A DNA stretch of 17,925 nucleotides from JAYWIG01 sp043789035. GTDB taxonomy: Bacteria > Pseudomonadota > Gammaproteobacteria > Burkholderiales > Burkholderiaceae_E. The position numbers were made by a program, and so were the translations under genes. Shown here one piece after another: positions 1 to 7,448 of the stretch (its first letter is position 1; each line of letters begins with the position of its first letter). The notes under the pieces were generated by a model. The model saw only the letters and a list, made by a program, of their open reading frames with translations. It ran no database searches and was not told the DNA's origin. The DNA lies in the NCBI GenBank assembly GCA_043789035.1, contig JAYWIG010000051.1, positions 1 through 17,925 of the forward strand. Reading direction: 5' to 3'.

Positions 1-913
1 TGCCTGCCATATAACCCACGGTGATATCGGACAGCACATTGGTGTAATCAACACAGGTTTTACAAGTGAGGGGGAAAAAATCTGGTCGCAGCTTAGAAAG
101 CGGTAACTTCAAAAATGGAATTTCTTTTCGCTTGCCATCGGTAAAGCGTAACTCCACATGGTAGTTAGCCTTAAACTCCAAGTAGTTAATTTCTTCAGGT
201 TTTCGGTGGATATCGTTACCGATCAAACCTAAAAATTCATGGAAATTTTCAGTCGTTGTGTTGTCTGAACAGGGGGTTCCAATCACAAACAACTCATCGA
301 GTTTGCCCTGCTCTTTCAAGCCTTTTTCTAAACCACGTAGGGCTGCGATCTGGCACGGTATGCCTATCACTGCAAGCCGTCGAAAGCCAGCATCAATTGC
401 AGGTTCTAACAGAGAAAGCAACGGGGCATAACCCATACGCATTCCTCGGCAACGGGCAAGCTCTTCCGCTTTACTTACCAGCACTGGAACAGGCCGCCAA
501 GAATCATTCGGGTCAGGGGCCATTGTCAGTACCGCATCAACCCGATTAGTTTCAAGCAAACGTTCTGCAAGTCGCGTCGTGATACCCGTCCATTGCGCGC
601 CTTCAGAAGCAACTTTCAAGCGAGCTTGATGCATCGCTTGATAGGGGCCAAAGAAAAGCTCGTCAGCCCTATCGTTGTCTCTACCTCTTCCCTGAACCGA
701 TTGCTCAAGTGCAGAGTAATTTGGCGCAATGAACTGGCATACCGATCCGCATTCATGAGGGTCGATATGCTTACCGGTAGCTCGCGAAACACCGCAATCA
801 GTGCACAAGCCTCGCTTAGCTGCGTCGCCGATCGGCGGTTGCCAAAATATTGGTATTGCCATGGCATTAGCTGCCGAAATCTCCGTATTACCCCCTGCCG
901 TGTAGTTCGCCAA
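1..913 (-). CDS. FrhB-family [4Fe-4S] flavoprotein, BciB/HCAR-like (partial, C-terminus outside window)
   Basis: The minus frame from a TTG at 913 stays open to the window edge (304 codons seen; family members have about 400). The N-terminal FrhB domain has four cysteines (C37, C40, C55, C59) in CTDC and ECGSVC motifs, likely iron-sulfur ligands. It is followed by GAQWTGI, GIPCQI, GTPCSDN and, near the edge, CKTCVDY with DITVGYMAG. These match the order of motifs in cyanobacterial BciB (divinyl chlorophyllide 8-vinyl reductase) and plant 7-hydroxymethyl-chlorophyll reductase. Such enzymes use FAD and Fe-S clusters with ferredoxin. The third cysteine of the BciB CxxCxxC motif is a serine here, so the substrate may differ. 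TTG was chosen because GGGAGG lies four bases upstream and no in-frame ATG comes before residue 18; that ATG is the alternative start. The gene diverges from the AAA ATPase with 78 bases between starts. The family call is firm; the BciB function is inference. Confidence 0.8.
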   Translation of the reverse strand, partial: MANYTAGGNTEISAANAMAIPIFWQPPIGDAAKRGLCTDCGVSRATGKHIDPHECGSVCQFIAPNYSALEQSVQGRGRDNDRADELFFGPYQAMHQARLKVASEGAQWTGITTRLAERLLETNRVDAVLTMAPDPNDSWRPVPVLVSKAEELARCRGMRMGYAPLLSLLEPAIDAGFRRLAVIGIPCQIAALRGLEKGLKEQGKLDELFVIGTPCSDNTTTENFHEFLGLIGNDIHRKPEEINYLEFKANYHVELRFTDGKRKEIPFLKLPLSKLRPDFFPLTCKTCVDYTNVLSDITVGYMAG

Positions 914-991
914 ACATCCTCCCTTTGATTTCTTTTAAGGCATTGTAGACACTTGGCAAGCGCATAAAGCGATGCAAGGCAAAATACACGA

Positions 992-2269
992 ATGATCGAC
1001 ACTCTTTTACTCGCTGTAAAGACCCAACTCGAAAACCAGGTAGTTAGCGGAGGGTTAATTCTGGGCTTAATTGCGGCGGTAGCCGCGGCGCTTCGAAAGC
1101 TGCCCTTTATGCTCTGGAGCCAGTTAAAGCGTGCGCTCATTGTTACAGCGGTCATTGATTCAAGAAACGATCTTTTTAATGCCGCGATCACTTGGCTAGA
1201 TCGGGCGCCTGCAGGAAAGCAAAGTCGCTTTTTCACGGTCATCCAATCGAATAACGACGAAAAAGATGGCGTGAGTATGGCTGCTAAAAGCGCAGCTTTA
1301 AGCGAATCATCCACTGCGCCACGGCAACTGCCAAGGTTACTCTACAGCCCGGCTCCAGGAATGCACATCTTTTGGCATAAAGGCGTGCTGATGTGGATAG
1401 AGCGTGAAATTCAGATGAATCTCCAAGTGATAGAAACCTTACGCATCAGCGCACTGTTCGCGCGCCGAAAAACTATCGAAGACTTATTGCAACAAATGCT
1501 AGAAGCTGCCTACGGGGCCCTCGCCCATCAAACAGTGCTATGGACAGTTGATCGATGGGCAGAAAACTGGCAACGTGCCGATGCAAAGCCGCGCCGCCCG
1601 ATTGATAGCGTTGTTCTCACTGGCGATATTCGAAATGATTTGCTCAACGATGTGGCAAAGTTCTTCGAATCACGTGATTGGTACTCAAAACTCGGCGTAC
1701 CTTGGAGACGGGGCTATTTGTTTTACGGCCCACCCGGGACAGGTAAAACTAGTTTGGCATTTGCACTCGCTGGGCATTTGAATCTCGATCTTTGCCTGCT
1801 CTCGCTTACTAACAACAAACTTACTGACCAAAATATTGCGGAGTTATTGCAAAAAACACCTTCGCGCTCCATCATTTTGGTCGAAGATATTGACGCGTTC
1901 TTCACGCAGCGCAACAAGGTTGAAAGCAAAATTGAAGTGAGCTTTAGCGGTTTACTCAACGCAATCGACGGCGTGGCCGCGCAAGAAGGCCGCTTAGTCG
2001 TCCTGACCACCAACCACAGAGAGAAGCTAGATCCTGCGCTGATTCGCCCCGGGCGCATCGACAAACAAATTGAGCTGAGTAGTGCAGGGCCTGAGCAAGC
2101 CAAGGCACTGTTTTTAAGGTTTTTTCCGGGAAATGAAACCCTTGCCCAATATCTACAAGACAACTATGGCACAAGCCACCTAAGCCCAGCGAGTATTCAG
2201 CAAAGCCTCATCGGTTCACCGAACGCTGAGCAAGCACTCATCGCTTTGAAAGCAAAGCTAACGAAATAG
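992..2269 (+). CDS. BCS1-like membrane-anchored AAA ATPase
   Basis: A 425-residue protein. An N-terminal hydrophobic segment (about residues 18-35) is followed by a region resembling the BCS1 N-terminal domain and a C-terminal AAA module. Walker A is GPPGTGKT at residues 246-253. Walker B is IILVEDIDAFF near 294-304. The sensor-like VVLTTNH and the arginine-finger segment RPGRID follow. Mitochondrial BCS1 translocates the folded Rieske protein through a membrane. Bacterial homologues share the layout, but their substrates are mostly unknown. The membrane anchor suggests that it remodels or extracts a membrane-linked client. The start ATG has only a weak AAGG about 12 bases upstream. Its stop is one base from the stop of convergent argG, leaving no room for a terminator between them. 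The AAA assignment is certain and BCS1-like is likely. No client can be named. Confidence 0.88.
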   Translation: MIDTLLLAVKTQLENQVVSGGLILGLIAAVAAALRKLPFMLWSQLKRALIVTAVIDSRNDLFNAAITWLDRAPAGKQSRFFTVIQSNNDEKDGVSMAAKSAALSESSTAPRQLPRLLYSPAPGMHIFWHKGVLMWIEREIQMNLQVIETLRISALFARRKTIEDLLQQMLEAAYGALAHQTVLWTVDRWAENWQRADAKPRRPIDSVVLTGDIRNDLLNDVAKFFESRDWYSKLGVPWRRGYLFYGPPGTGKTSLAFALAGHLNLDLCLLSLTNNKLTDQNIAELLQKTPSRSIILVEDIDAFFTQRNKVESKIEVSFSGLLNAIDGVAAQEGRLVVLTTNHREKLDPALIRPGRIDKQIELSSAGPEQAKALFLRFFPGNETLAQYLQDNYGTSHLSPASIQQSLIGSPNAEQALIALKAKLTK

Positions 2270-2270
2270 C

Positions 2271-3596
2271 TTACTGTTCGAGTAACTTCGCAGCACCACT
2301 ACCCGCAGTTAACACCCCGCTGCGCGCATACACGCCAAGTTTATCGCGAGAATCGAGAATATCTAGGTTACGCATTTGCAATTGCCCGATACGATCGAGC
2401 GGCGAGAAAGCTTCGCTCTCGACTTTTTCCATCGACAAGCGCTCAGGGTGATAAGTTAGGTTGGCACTCACCGTATCAAGAACCGTGTAGTCATCACCAC
2501 GACGCAGCTCAATACTAACCTCACCGGTTACCGCACGACCTACCCACTTTTGCAAGGTGTCGCGCAGCATCAAACTTTGCGGGTCGAACCAGCGACCTTC
2601 GTACAATAAGCGGCCAAGCTTACGGCCCAAAGTGCGATAGTTATCAATCGTTCCTTCGTTGTGAATGCCTGAAACCAAGCGCTCGTATGCAATGAATAGT
2701 AATGCCATGCCAGGGCCTTCATAAACACCTCGGCTCTTCGCTTCAATGATTCGATTTTCGATTTGATCAGAAATGCCTAATCCATGCCGCCCACCAATAC
2801 GATTGGCTTCCATTACCAAATCAACTGGGCTAGCAAATGTCTTGCCATTTAGCGCAACCGGGAAACCTTCTTCAAAACGAATAGACACTTCTTCAGGCTT
2901 AATTTCTACCGATTGATCCCAGTGCTTGACCGACATAATCGGCTGAACAATACGCAAACCCTTGCTTAGAAACTCAAGGTCTTTTGCTTCATGGGTTGCG
3001 CCCCAGATATTGGAATCAGTCGAGTAAGCTTTTTCAGTGCTCATCTTGTAGCTAAAGCCGTTGGCGTTTAACCACTCGCTCATTTCTTTGCGCCCTCCCA
3101 ACTCACGCACAAAGTCTTGATCTAGCCAAGGTTTGTAAATGCGCAAGCCTGGATTCGCCATCAAACCGTAGCGATAAAAACGCTCAATATCGTTACCCTT
3201 ATAGGTTGAGCCATCACCCCAAATATTGACGTCATCTTCCTGCATCGCCTTAACCAACATCGTACCGGTCACTGCGCGCCCGAGTGGCGTACTGTTGAAA
3301 TAAGTGCGACCAGCAGTAGTGATATGGAAGGCTCCGCATTGCAAAGCGATCAACCCTTCATGAACCAAGGCCTCGCGGCAATCGATTAATCGGGCACCAG
3401 CAGCGCCATACTGCAAGGCTTTTTTCGGAATATCGTTATAGTCGGATTCGTCAGGTTGGGCCAAGTTAGCGGTGTAAGCATAAGGAACTGCGCCTTTGTG
3501 CTTCATCCAAGCGAGCGCCGCCGAAGTGTCAAGGCCACCAGAAAAAGCGATGCCAACACGCTCACCAACAGGAAGGGAAAGAAGAATTTTGCTCAT
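2271..3596 (-). CDS. argG: Argininosuccinate synthase (E. coli-type long form)
   Basis: A 441-residue enzyme joining citrulline and aspartate with ATP to give argininosuccinate, the penultimate step of arginine synthesis; cytosolic. The N-type PP-loop AFSGGLDTS is at residues 17-25. Family signatures such as YAYTANLAQPDE, FNSTPLGRAVTGTMLV, WGDGSTYKGNDIERFYRYG, STDSNIWGATHEAKDLE and ANRIGGRHGLGISDQIENR follow in order. Length and sequence fit the 447-residue E. coli class rather than the shorter class. The frame is open further upstream to a TTG at 3659, but those 21 residues have no family counterpart, so the ATG at 3596 is preferred. A TATAAT sits just upstream of that ATG and would place transcription start within a few bases of it. 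The enzyme looks intact. Confidence 0.97.
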   Translation of the reverse strand: MSKILLSLPVGERVGIAFSGGLDTSAALAWMKHKGAVPYAYTANLAQPDESDYNDIPKKALQYGAAGARLIDCREALVHEGLIALQCGAFHITTAGRTYFNSTPLGRAVTGTMLVKAMQEDDVNIWGDGSTYKGNDIERFYRYGLMANPGLRIYKPWLDQDFVRELGGRKEMSEWLNANGFSYKMSTEKAYSTDSNIWGATHEAKDLEFLSKGLRIVQPIMSVKHWDQSVEIKPEEVSIRFEEGFPVALNGKTFASPVDLVMEANRIGGRHGLGISDQIENRIIEAKSRGVYEGPGMALLFIAYERLVSGIHNEGTIDNYRTLGRKLGRLLYEGRWFDPQSLMLRDTLQKWVGRAVTGEVSIELRRGDDYTVLDTVSANLTYHPERLSMEKVESEAFSPLDRIGQLQMRNLDILDSRDKLGVYARSGVLTAGSGAAKLLEQ

Positions 3597-3605
3597 AGTG
3601 CCCAA

Positions 3606-3611
3606 ATTATA
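3606..3611 (-). promoter_or_regulatory. Candidate -10 box for argG, nearly leaderless
   Basis: A perfect TATAAT on the minus strand ends nine bases before the argG ATG. Normal -10 spacing would start the transcript about two to four bases before the start codon. I see no clear -35 match and no good Shine-Dalgarno sequence, which fits a (nearly) leaderless mRNA. Computed by eye only. Confidence 0.4.
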
Positions 3612-3646
3612 GGGGTGTTTATTTTTTACCCAGTAGGCTGGTGCGC

Positions 3647-4061
3647 ATGAAAAGCCCAAACCTCGTTCTTTACCTAAAAACTCTCAGCGTTCCAGCCATT
3701 TGGGGCGGTACGTTTATTGCCGGGCGCATTGCCTCTGCTCATTGATAGCCAACAACATCTGGTGCATTGCGATTCATCATGGCGTTTGTTGCGCTGTGCA
3801 TCGCTGTGCATCGCTTTGCATTTTATGGGCTGGCTTATTTTTTCTCGGTGTAATCGGCACTGCAGTGGCATTTGTGTGGTGTGCCCAAGCATTGCAGCAA
3901 CTTGGTGCTGCCAAAACAGGGGCTTTAACAACTTAGTCCCAGTATTTGGCGTTTTCTTTGGTTGTGCTTTGCCAGGCGAAAACCTATCTTTTAGCCTGCC
4001 TATGGGCGGTGCAATTGCAGCGACAGGTGTTTTCATGGTTAATTGGGTAAAAAAGGCATAA
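3647..4061 (+). pseudogene. EamA/DMT-family permease, decayed remnant
   Basis: The first 32 codons from the ATG at 3647 encode a typical EamA first helix (AIWGGTFIAGRIA) and end in two consecutive stops. After a non-matching stretch, another frame (about 3822-3936) encodes the penultimate helices (FLGVIGTAVAFVWCAQAL, QQLGAAKTGAL). A third frame (about 3923-4061) encodes the end of the protein (NNLVPVFGVFFG, GGAIAATGVFMVNW). Intact family members have about 300 residues and ten helices, so roughly half the gene is deleted and at least one frameshift separates the last two parts. Near-tandem copies of GCTGTGCATC at 3792-3819 lie in the non-matching stretch and may mark the rearrangement. The gene once diverged from argG, with 50 bases between starts. 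It cannot make a working transporter. Confidence 0.85.
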
Positions 4062-4100
4062 TTTGGGATTACTTTTTTCCAATCTTTACTCTAAACACTT

Positions 4101-5630
4101 ATGCAACTTCTTACCGAACTTTTCTCTAGCGCCAACGGTGCTGACGATTCCTCAATTGCACTCACTGGCGCAGGCGCTAGCCCGCTGACCTACGGCCACT
4201 TACGCCAACTCGCTTCTGAAGTCGCAAGTAGCCTGAATAGCGTCGGAATTGGAAGAAACGACAGGGTTGCCATCGTGCTACCAAATAGCCCTGAAATGGC
4301 CACGAGTTTTGTCACCGTAGCGGCTTGCTGCACATCGGCACCGCTCAATCCAGCCTATCGTGGCGAGGAGTTTGAGTTTTATCTGCAAGACTTAAGCTCG
4401 AAAGCGATGATCGTTGAAGCTGGCTCAACCAGCCCAGCTATCGAGGCGGCGAAAAAATTAGGTGTTGCGATCATTGTATTGAACCCACTTCCAGCCAAAG
4501 GCGCGGGCTATTTCACTTTAGACACACAGTCAATGCCTAAAGCCAGCCCAGCGCTAACAGGCCCAGCTCAAGCAAACGATGTAGCGCTGGTATTGCATAC
4601 CTCAGGCACTACATCACGCCCGAAAATTGTTCCTCTATCGCAGCGCAATGTTTGCGCGTCAGCGAAAAACATTGCGGCAACCACTCATTTCACCAAAGCA
4701 GATCGTGGCTTGAATGTCATGCCACTGTTTCACATTCATGGTTTGATTGCCGGCATTCTGGCTCCCCTGTCAAAAGGTGGTCAAGTGTATTGCACACCGG
4801 GCTTTAACGCTTTAAAGTTTTTTGCTTTCATGGCTGAAGTGAAGCCGACTTGGTACACCGCTGTGCCAACAATGCATCAAGCGATCTTGTCTCGTGCAGC
4901 GTCGAATGCTGAAACCATCGCGAATGTGCCGCTGCGGTTTATTCGTTCATCATCTTCGTCACTACCGCCACAGGTATTGGCGGAATTAGAAACCACCTTT
5001 AAAGCACCCGTGATTGAAGCCTACGGCATGACTGAAGCGGCGCATCAAATGGCTTGCAACCCTTTGCCACCCGGCAAACGTAAACCAGGCATGGTCGGCT
5101 TAGCCGCCGGTCCAGAAGTCGCCATCATGAGCGATGACGGTAAACTGCTAGCAGTCGGAGATACTGGCGAGATCGTCATTCGCGGCGACAACGTAACGGC
5201 GGGTTATGAAAACAATCCCAAAGCCAACACCGAAGCGTTCACCAATGGCTGGTTTCGCACCGGTGACCAAGGCATGATGGATGCCGAAGGTTATATTGCA
5301 TTGACAGGTCGCCTCAAAGAAATCATTAATCGCGGTGGAGAGAAAATTAGCCCGCGTGAAGTAGATGAAGTATTGATGGATCATCCCTCAGTAGGCCAAG
5401 TGGTTTGTTTTGGAATTCCTCACGATAAGCTTGGCGAAGAAGTTGGCGCTGCGGTAGTTCTACGTGAAGGTACAACAGCCACGGAAAAAGAACTTCGCGA
5501 TTTCACAACGAAACGCCTTGCCGCCTTCAAGGTGCCCAGTAAAATTTTGTTTATGGATGAAATTCCAAAGGGCGCGACGGGTAAGTTGCAACGAATTGGA
5601 ATGGCGCAAAAGCTTGGCCTTGCTTCTTAA
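4101..5630 (+). CDS. AMP-forming acyl-CoA synthetase, AAE3/oxalyl-CoA-synthetase-like
   Basis: A 509-residue member of the adenylate-forming (ANL) family: carboxylate plus ATP gives an acyl-AMP, then CoA gives the thioester. The phosphate loop LHTSGTTSRPK is at residues 165-175, YGMTEA at 308-313, GWFRTGD at 383-389 and the hinge GRLKEIINRGGEKISP from 403. K495 in GATGKLQR is the catalytic lysine. LHTSGTTSRPK, LFHIHGL, WYTAVPT and INRGGEKISP closely follow plant AAE3 and yeast Pcs60, which are oxalyl-CoA synthetases. Oxalate or another small di- or oxo-acid is therefore the best substrate guess, but substrate prediction in this family is unreliable. It is followed after 30 bases by the FAH-family gene and then the PanE-like gene, apparently one operon. 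No oxalyl-CoA decarboxylase is in the window. No clear ribosome-binding site precedes the ATG. Confidence 0.9.
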   Translation: MQLLTELFSSANGADDSSIALTGAGASPLTYGHLRQLASEVASSLNSVGIGRNDRVAIVLPNSPEMATSFVTVAACCTSAPLNPAYRGEEFEFYLQDLSSKAMIVEAGSTSPAIEAAKKLGVAIIVLNPLPAKGAGYFTLDTQSMPKASPALTGPAQANDVALVLHTSGTTSRPKIVPLSQRNVCASAKNIAATTHFTKADRGLNVMPLFHIHGLIAGILAPLSKGGQVYCTPGFNALKFFAFMAEVKPTWYTAVPTMHQAILSRAASNAETIANVPLRFIRSSSSSLPPQVLAELETTFKAPVIEAYGMTEAAHQMACNPLPPGKRKPGMVGLAAGPEVAIMSDDGKLLAVGDTGEIVIRGDNVTAGYENNPKANTEAFTNGWFRTGDQGMMDAEGYIALTGRLKEIINRGGEKISPREVDEVLMDHPSVGQVVCFGIPHDKLGEEVGAAVVLREGTTATEKELRDFTTKRLAAFKVPSKILFMDEIPKGATGKLQRIGMAQKLGLAS

Positions 5631-5660
5631 TTAGCCGTTTATTTTTTTGGAGATTCAGCG

Positions 5661-6440
5661 ATGAAATGGCTACGCTTTGTGCATAACAACGCTTCCGCCT
5701 TCGGGCGCATTGAAGGTGAAACTGACGCCTATAAAGTACGCGTCTTTACTGGCAACATGTTTGCGGCTCCTGTTTCAACGGAAACGCTTTTAGATCTTCA
5801 GGATCTAGAGATATTGCCACCCTGTGCGCCTAGCAAAATGCTGGCGCTGTGGAATAACTTTGCGGCTGCTGCTGCCAAGAATGGCTGGCCCACCCCAGTA
5901 GAGCCACTTTACTTTGTGAAACCAAGCAATACGTTTTCGGCGCACAAGAAAATGGTGGAAAAACCTAAGAGCTATGGCGGCAGAGTTTTGTACGAGGCAG
6001 AACTCGGTATAGTCATTGGCAAGGCTGGTAAAAATATTAGTATCGAAGACGCTGCCAGCCATGTGTTCGGCTACACCTGCGTGAATGATGTCACTGCTTT
6101 AGAAATACTACGTGCAGACACATCGTTCGAACAATGGACCCGCGCCAAAGGCTTCGATGGTTTCGCCCCCTTTGGTCCCTACATCGAAACTGAAGTTGAT
6201 GTTGCTTCGCTACATGTTAAGGCAATCGTCAACGGTCGAGAGCGCCAAAACTATCCTGTTTCTGATATGTTTTTTTCACAGCTGCAGCTGGTGAGCCTGC
6301 TTTCCAGAGATGTCACTTTATGGCCAGGCGATGTTATTAGTTGCGGCACCTCTTTAGGCGCAGGGCCTTGGCAGGCGGATGCGGAAGTACAAATATCAAT
6401 CGACGGTGTTGGCACCCTCACCAACACATTAACTATCTAA
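5661..6440 (+). CDS. Fumarylacetoacetate hydrolase (FAH)-family protein
   Basis: A 259-residue soluble protein of the FAH superfamily, which includes oxaloacetate decarboxylases, acylpyruvate hydrolases and 2-hydroxyhepta-2,4-diene-dioate isomerases. The divalent-metal ligands are visible as E112 and E114 in YEAELGIVIGK and D143 in CVNDVTA. The substrate-loop motif RAKGFDGFAPFGP and the C-terminal PGDVISCGTSLGAG also fit. Length is normal for the short FAH class. TTGGAG lies about nine bases before the ATG. The gene is second in the ligase-FAH-PanE run, with nine bases before the next gene. This suggests cleavage or decarboxylation of a 2-oxo or beta-dicarbonyl acid in the same pathway. The exact reaction cannot be read from sequence. 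Confidence 0.9.
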   Translation: MKWLRFVHNNASAFGRIEGETDAYKVRVFTGNMFAAPVSTETLLDLQDLEILPPCAPSKMLALWNNFAAAAAKNGWPTPVEPLYFVKPSNTFSAHKKMVEKPKSYGGRVLYEAELGIVIGKAGKNISIEDAASHVFGYTCVNDVTALEILRADTSFEQWTRAKGFDGFAPFGPYIETEVDVASLHVKAIVNGRERQNYPVSDMFFSQLQLVSLLSRDVTLWPGDVISCGTSLGAGPWQADAEVQISIDGVGTLTNTLTI

Positions 6441-6449
6441 ACTGAATTC

Positions 6450-7448
6450 ATGAATATTGCAATCGTAGGCGCGGGCGCCATCGGGGGTTACCTCGGCGTT
6501 AAGTTGGCACAAAGCGGTGTGGACGTTACTTTCATCGCAAGGGGCGAAAACCTCAAAGCGATTAAAGCCAATGGAATGAAACTTCTTTTGGAAGATGGTT
6601 CAGAGATTCATGCAAAAAATGTGAAGGCTTCGAGTATTGAAGAAGCTACGCCACATGATTATGTTTTTCTAACTATGAAGTCGCATCAAGTTGCACCGGT
6701 AGCAAACGACATTCAAAGGCTATGTGGGCCAAACAGTGCCGTAGTAACAATGCAAAACGGTGTACCTTGGTGGTATTTCTATAATTTGATAGGCGAGTTT
6801 CAAGGTACGCAGTTGAACTCAGTCGACCCGGAAAGCAAGGTCTGGAATGCTATCGGCCCAGAACGGGTTATTGGGTCAGTCGTTTACCCAGCAGCCGAAT
6901 TGGTTGCTCCGGGCGTCGTGAAATTGATCGAAGGCAATCGCTTCACTTTGGGTGAGCCTTCTGGTGAGAAAAGCGAACGTGTCACTCAACTTGCACAGGC
7001 GATGATTGCAGCTGGTTTTAAAACACCGGTATCCAGCGATATTCGCAGCGAGTTGTGGGTAAAGCTTTGGGGTAACCTCACCTTTAACCCGGTATCGGCG
7101 CTTACCCATGCAACATTAGAAGACATCTGCAAGTTTCCGTTGAGTCGCGCGGTGGCAGAACAGATGATGAAAGAGGCGCAACTCGTTGGCGAGCGTGTCG
7201 GCGTGCAATTTAAAATACCGATAGAAAAGCGCATTGCGGGTGCTCAAGCTGTTGGAGCACACAAGACCAGCATGTTGCAAGATATCGAGCAAGGCAAAGC
7301 ACCTGAACTTGAAGCACTCCTTGGAAGTGTAGTTGAGCTTGGTGTTATTGCTGGCGTTCAAACTCCGACTCTCAATACGGTTTATGCCCTAACCCGCCTA
7401 CTTGCCCAAAGTATTGAGCAAGCAGGCAGCAAAGGATTGCGGCTTTAG
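6450..7448 (+). CDS. 2-dehydropantoate 2-reductase family (PanE/ApbA) oxidoreductase
   Basis: A 332-residue NAD(P)H-dependent reductase. The N-terminal Rossmann motif is GAGAIGGYLG from residue 7. TMKSHQV, with the lysine usually assigned to catalysis, and TMQNGVPW follow. The C-terminal helical domain has ELWVKLWGNLTFNP. Authentic PanE makes pantoate for CoA synthesis, but many paralogues in catabolic clusters reduce other 2-oxo acids. Its place behind a CoA ligase and an FAH protein, with no pan genes nearby, favours the catabolic paralogue; this is inference. It is the last gene of the plus-strand run. Its TAG stop (7446-7448) overlaps the TAA stop of convergent tctA, so the two transcripts must overlap at their ends. 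Confidence 0.88.
   Translation: MNIAIVGAGAIGGYLGVKLAQSGVDVTFIARGENLKAIKANGMKLLLEDGSEIHAKNVKASSIEEATPHDYVFLTMKSHQVAPVANDIQRLCGPNSAVVTMQNGVPWWYFYNLIGEFQGTQLNSVDPESKVWNAIGPERVIGSVVYPAAELVAPGVVKLIEGNRFTLGEPSGEKSERVTQLAQAMIAAGFKTPVSSDIRSELWVKLWGNLTFNPVSALTHATLEDICKFPLSRAVAEQMMKEAQLVGERVGVQFKIPIEKRIAGAQAVGAHKTSMLQDIEQGKAPELEALLGSVVELGVIAGVQTPTLNTVYALTRLLAQSIEQAGSKGLRL

Noticed and set aside
616..1314. 232-codon minus frame across the left divergent region
   Set aside because: It spans both the FrhB-like gene in another frame and the antisense of the AAA gene, and has no recognisable motif.
3597..3659. 21-residue N-terminal extension of argG from a TTG
   Set aside because: It has no counterpart in the family. 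The ATG at 3596 gives the normal N-terminus.
3792..3819. CRISPR-like or minisatellite array
   Set aside because: Only about three imperfect copies of a ten-base unit, with no spacers.
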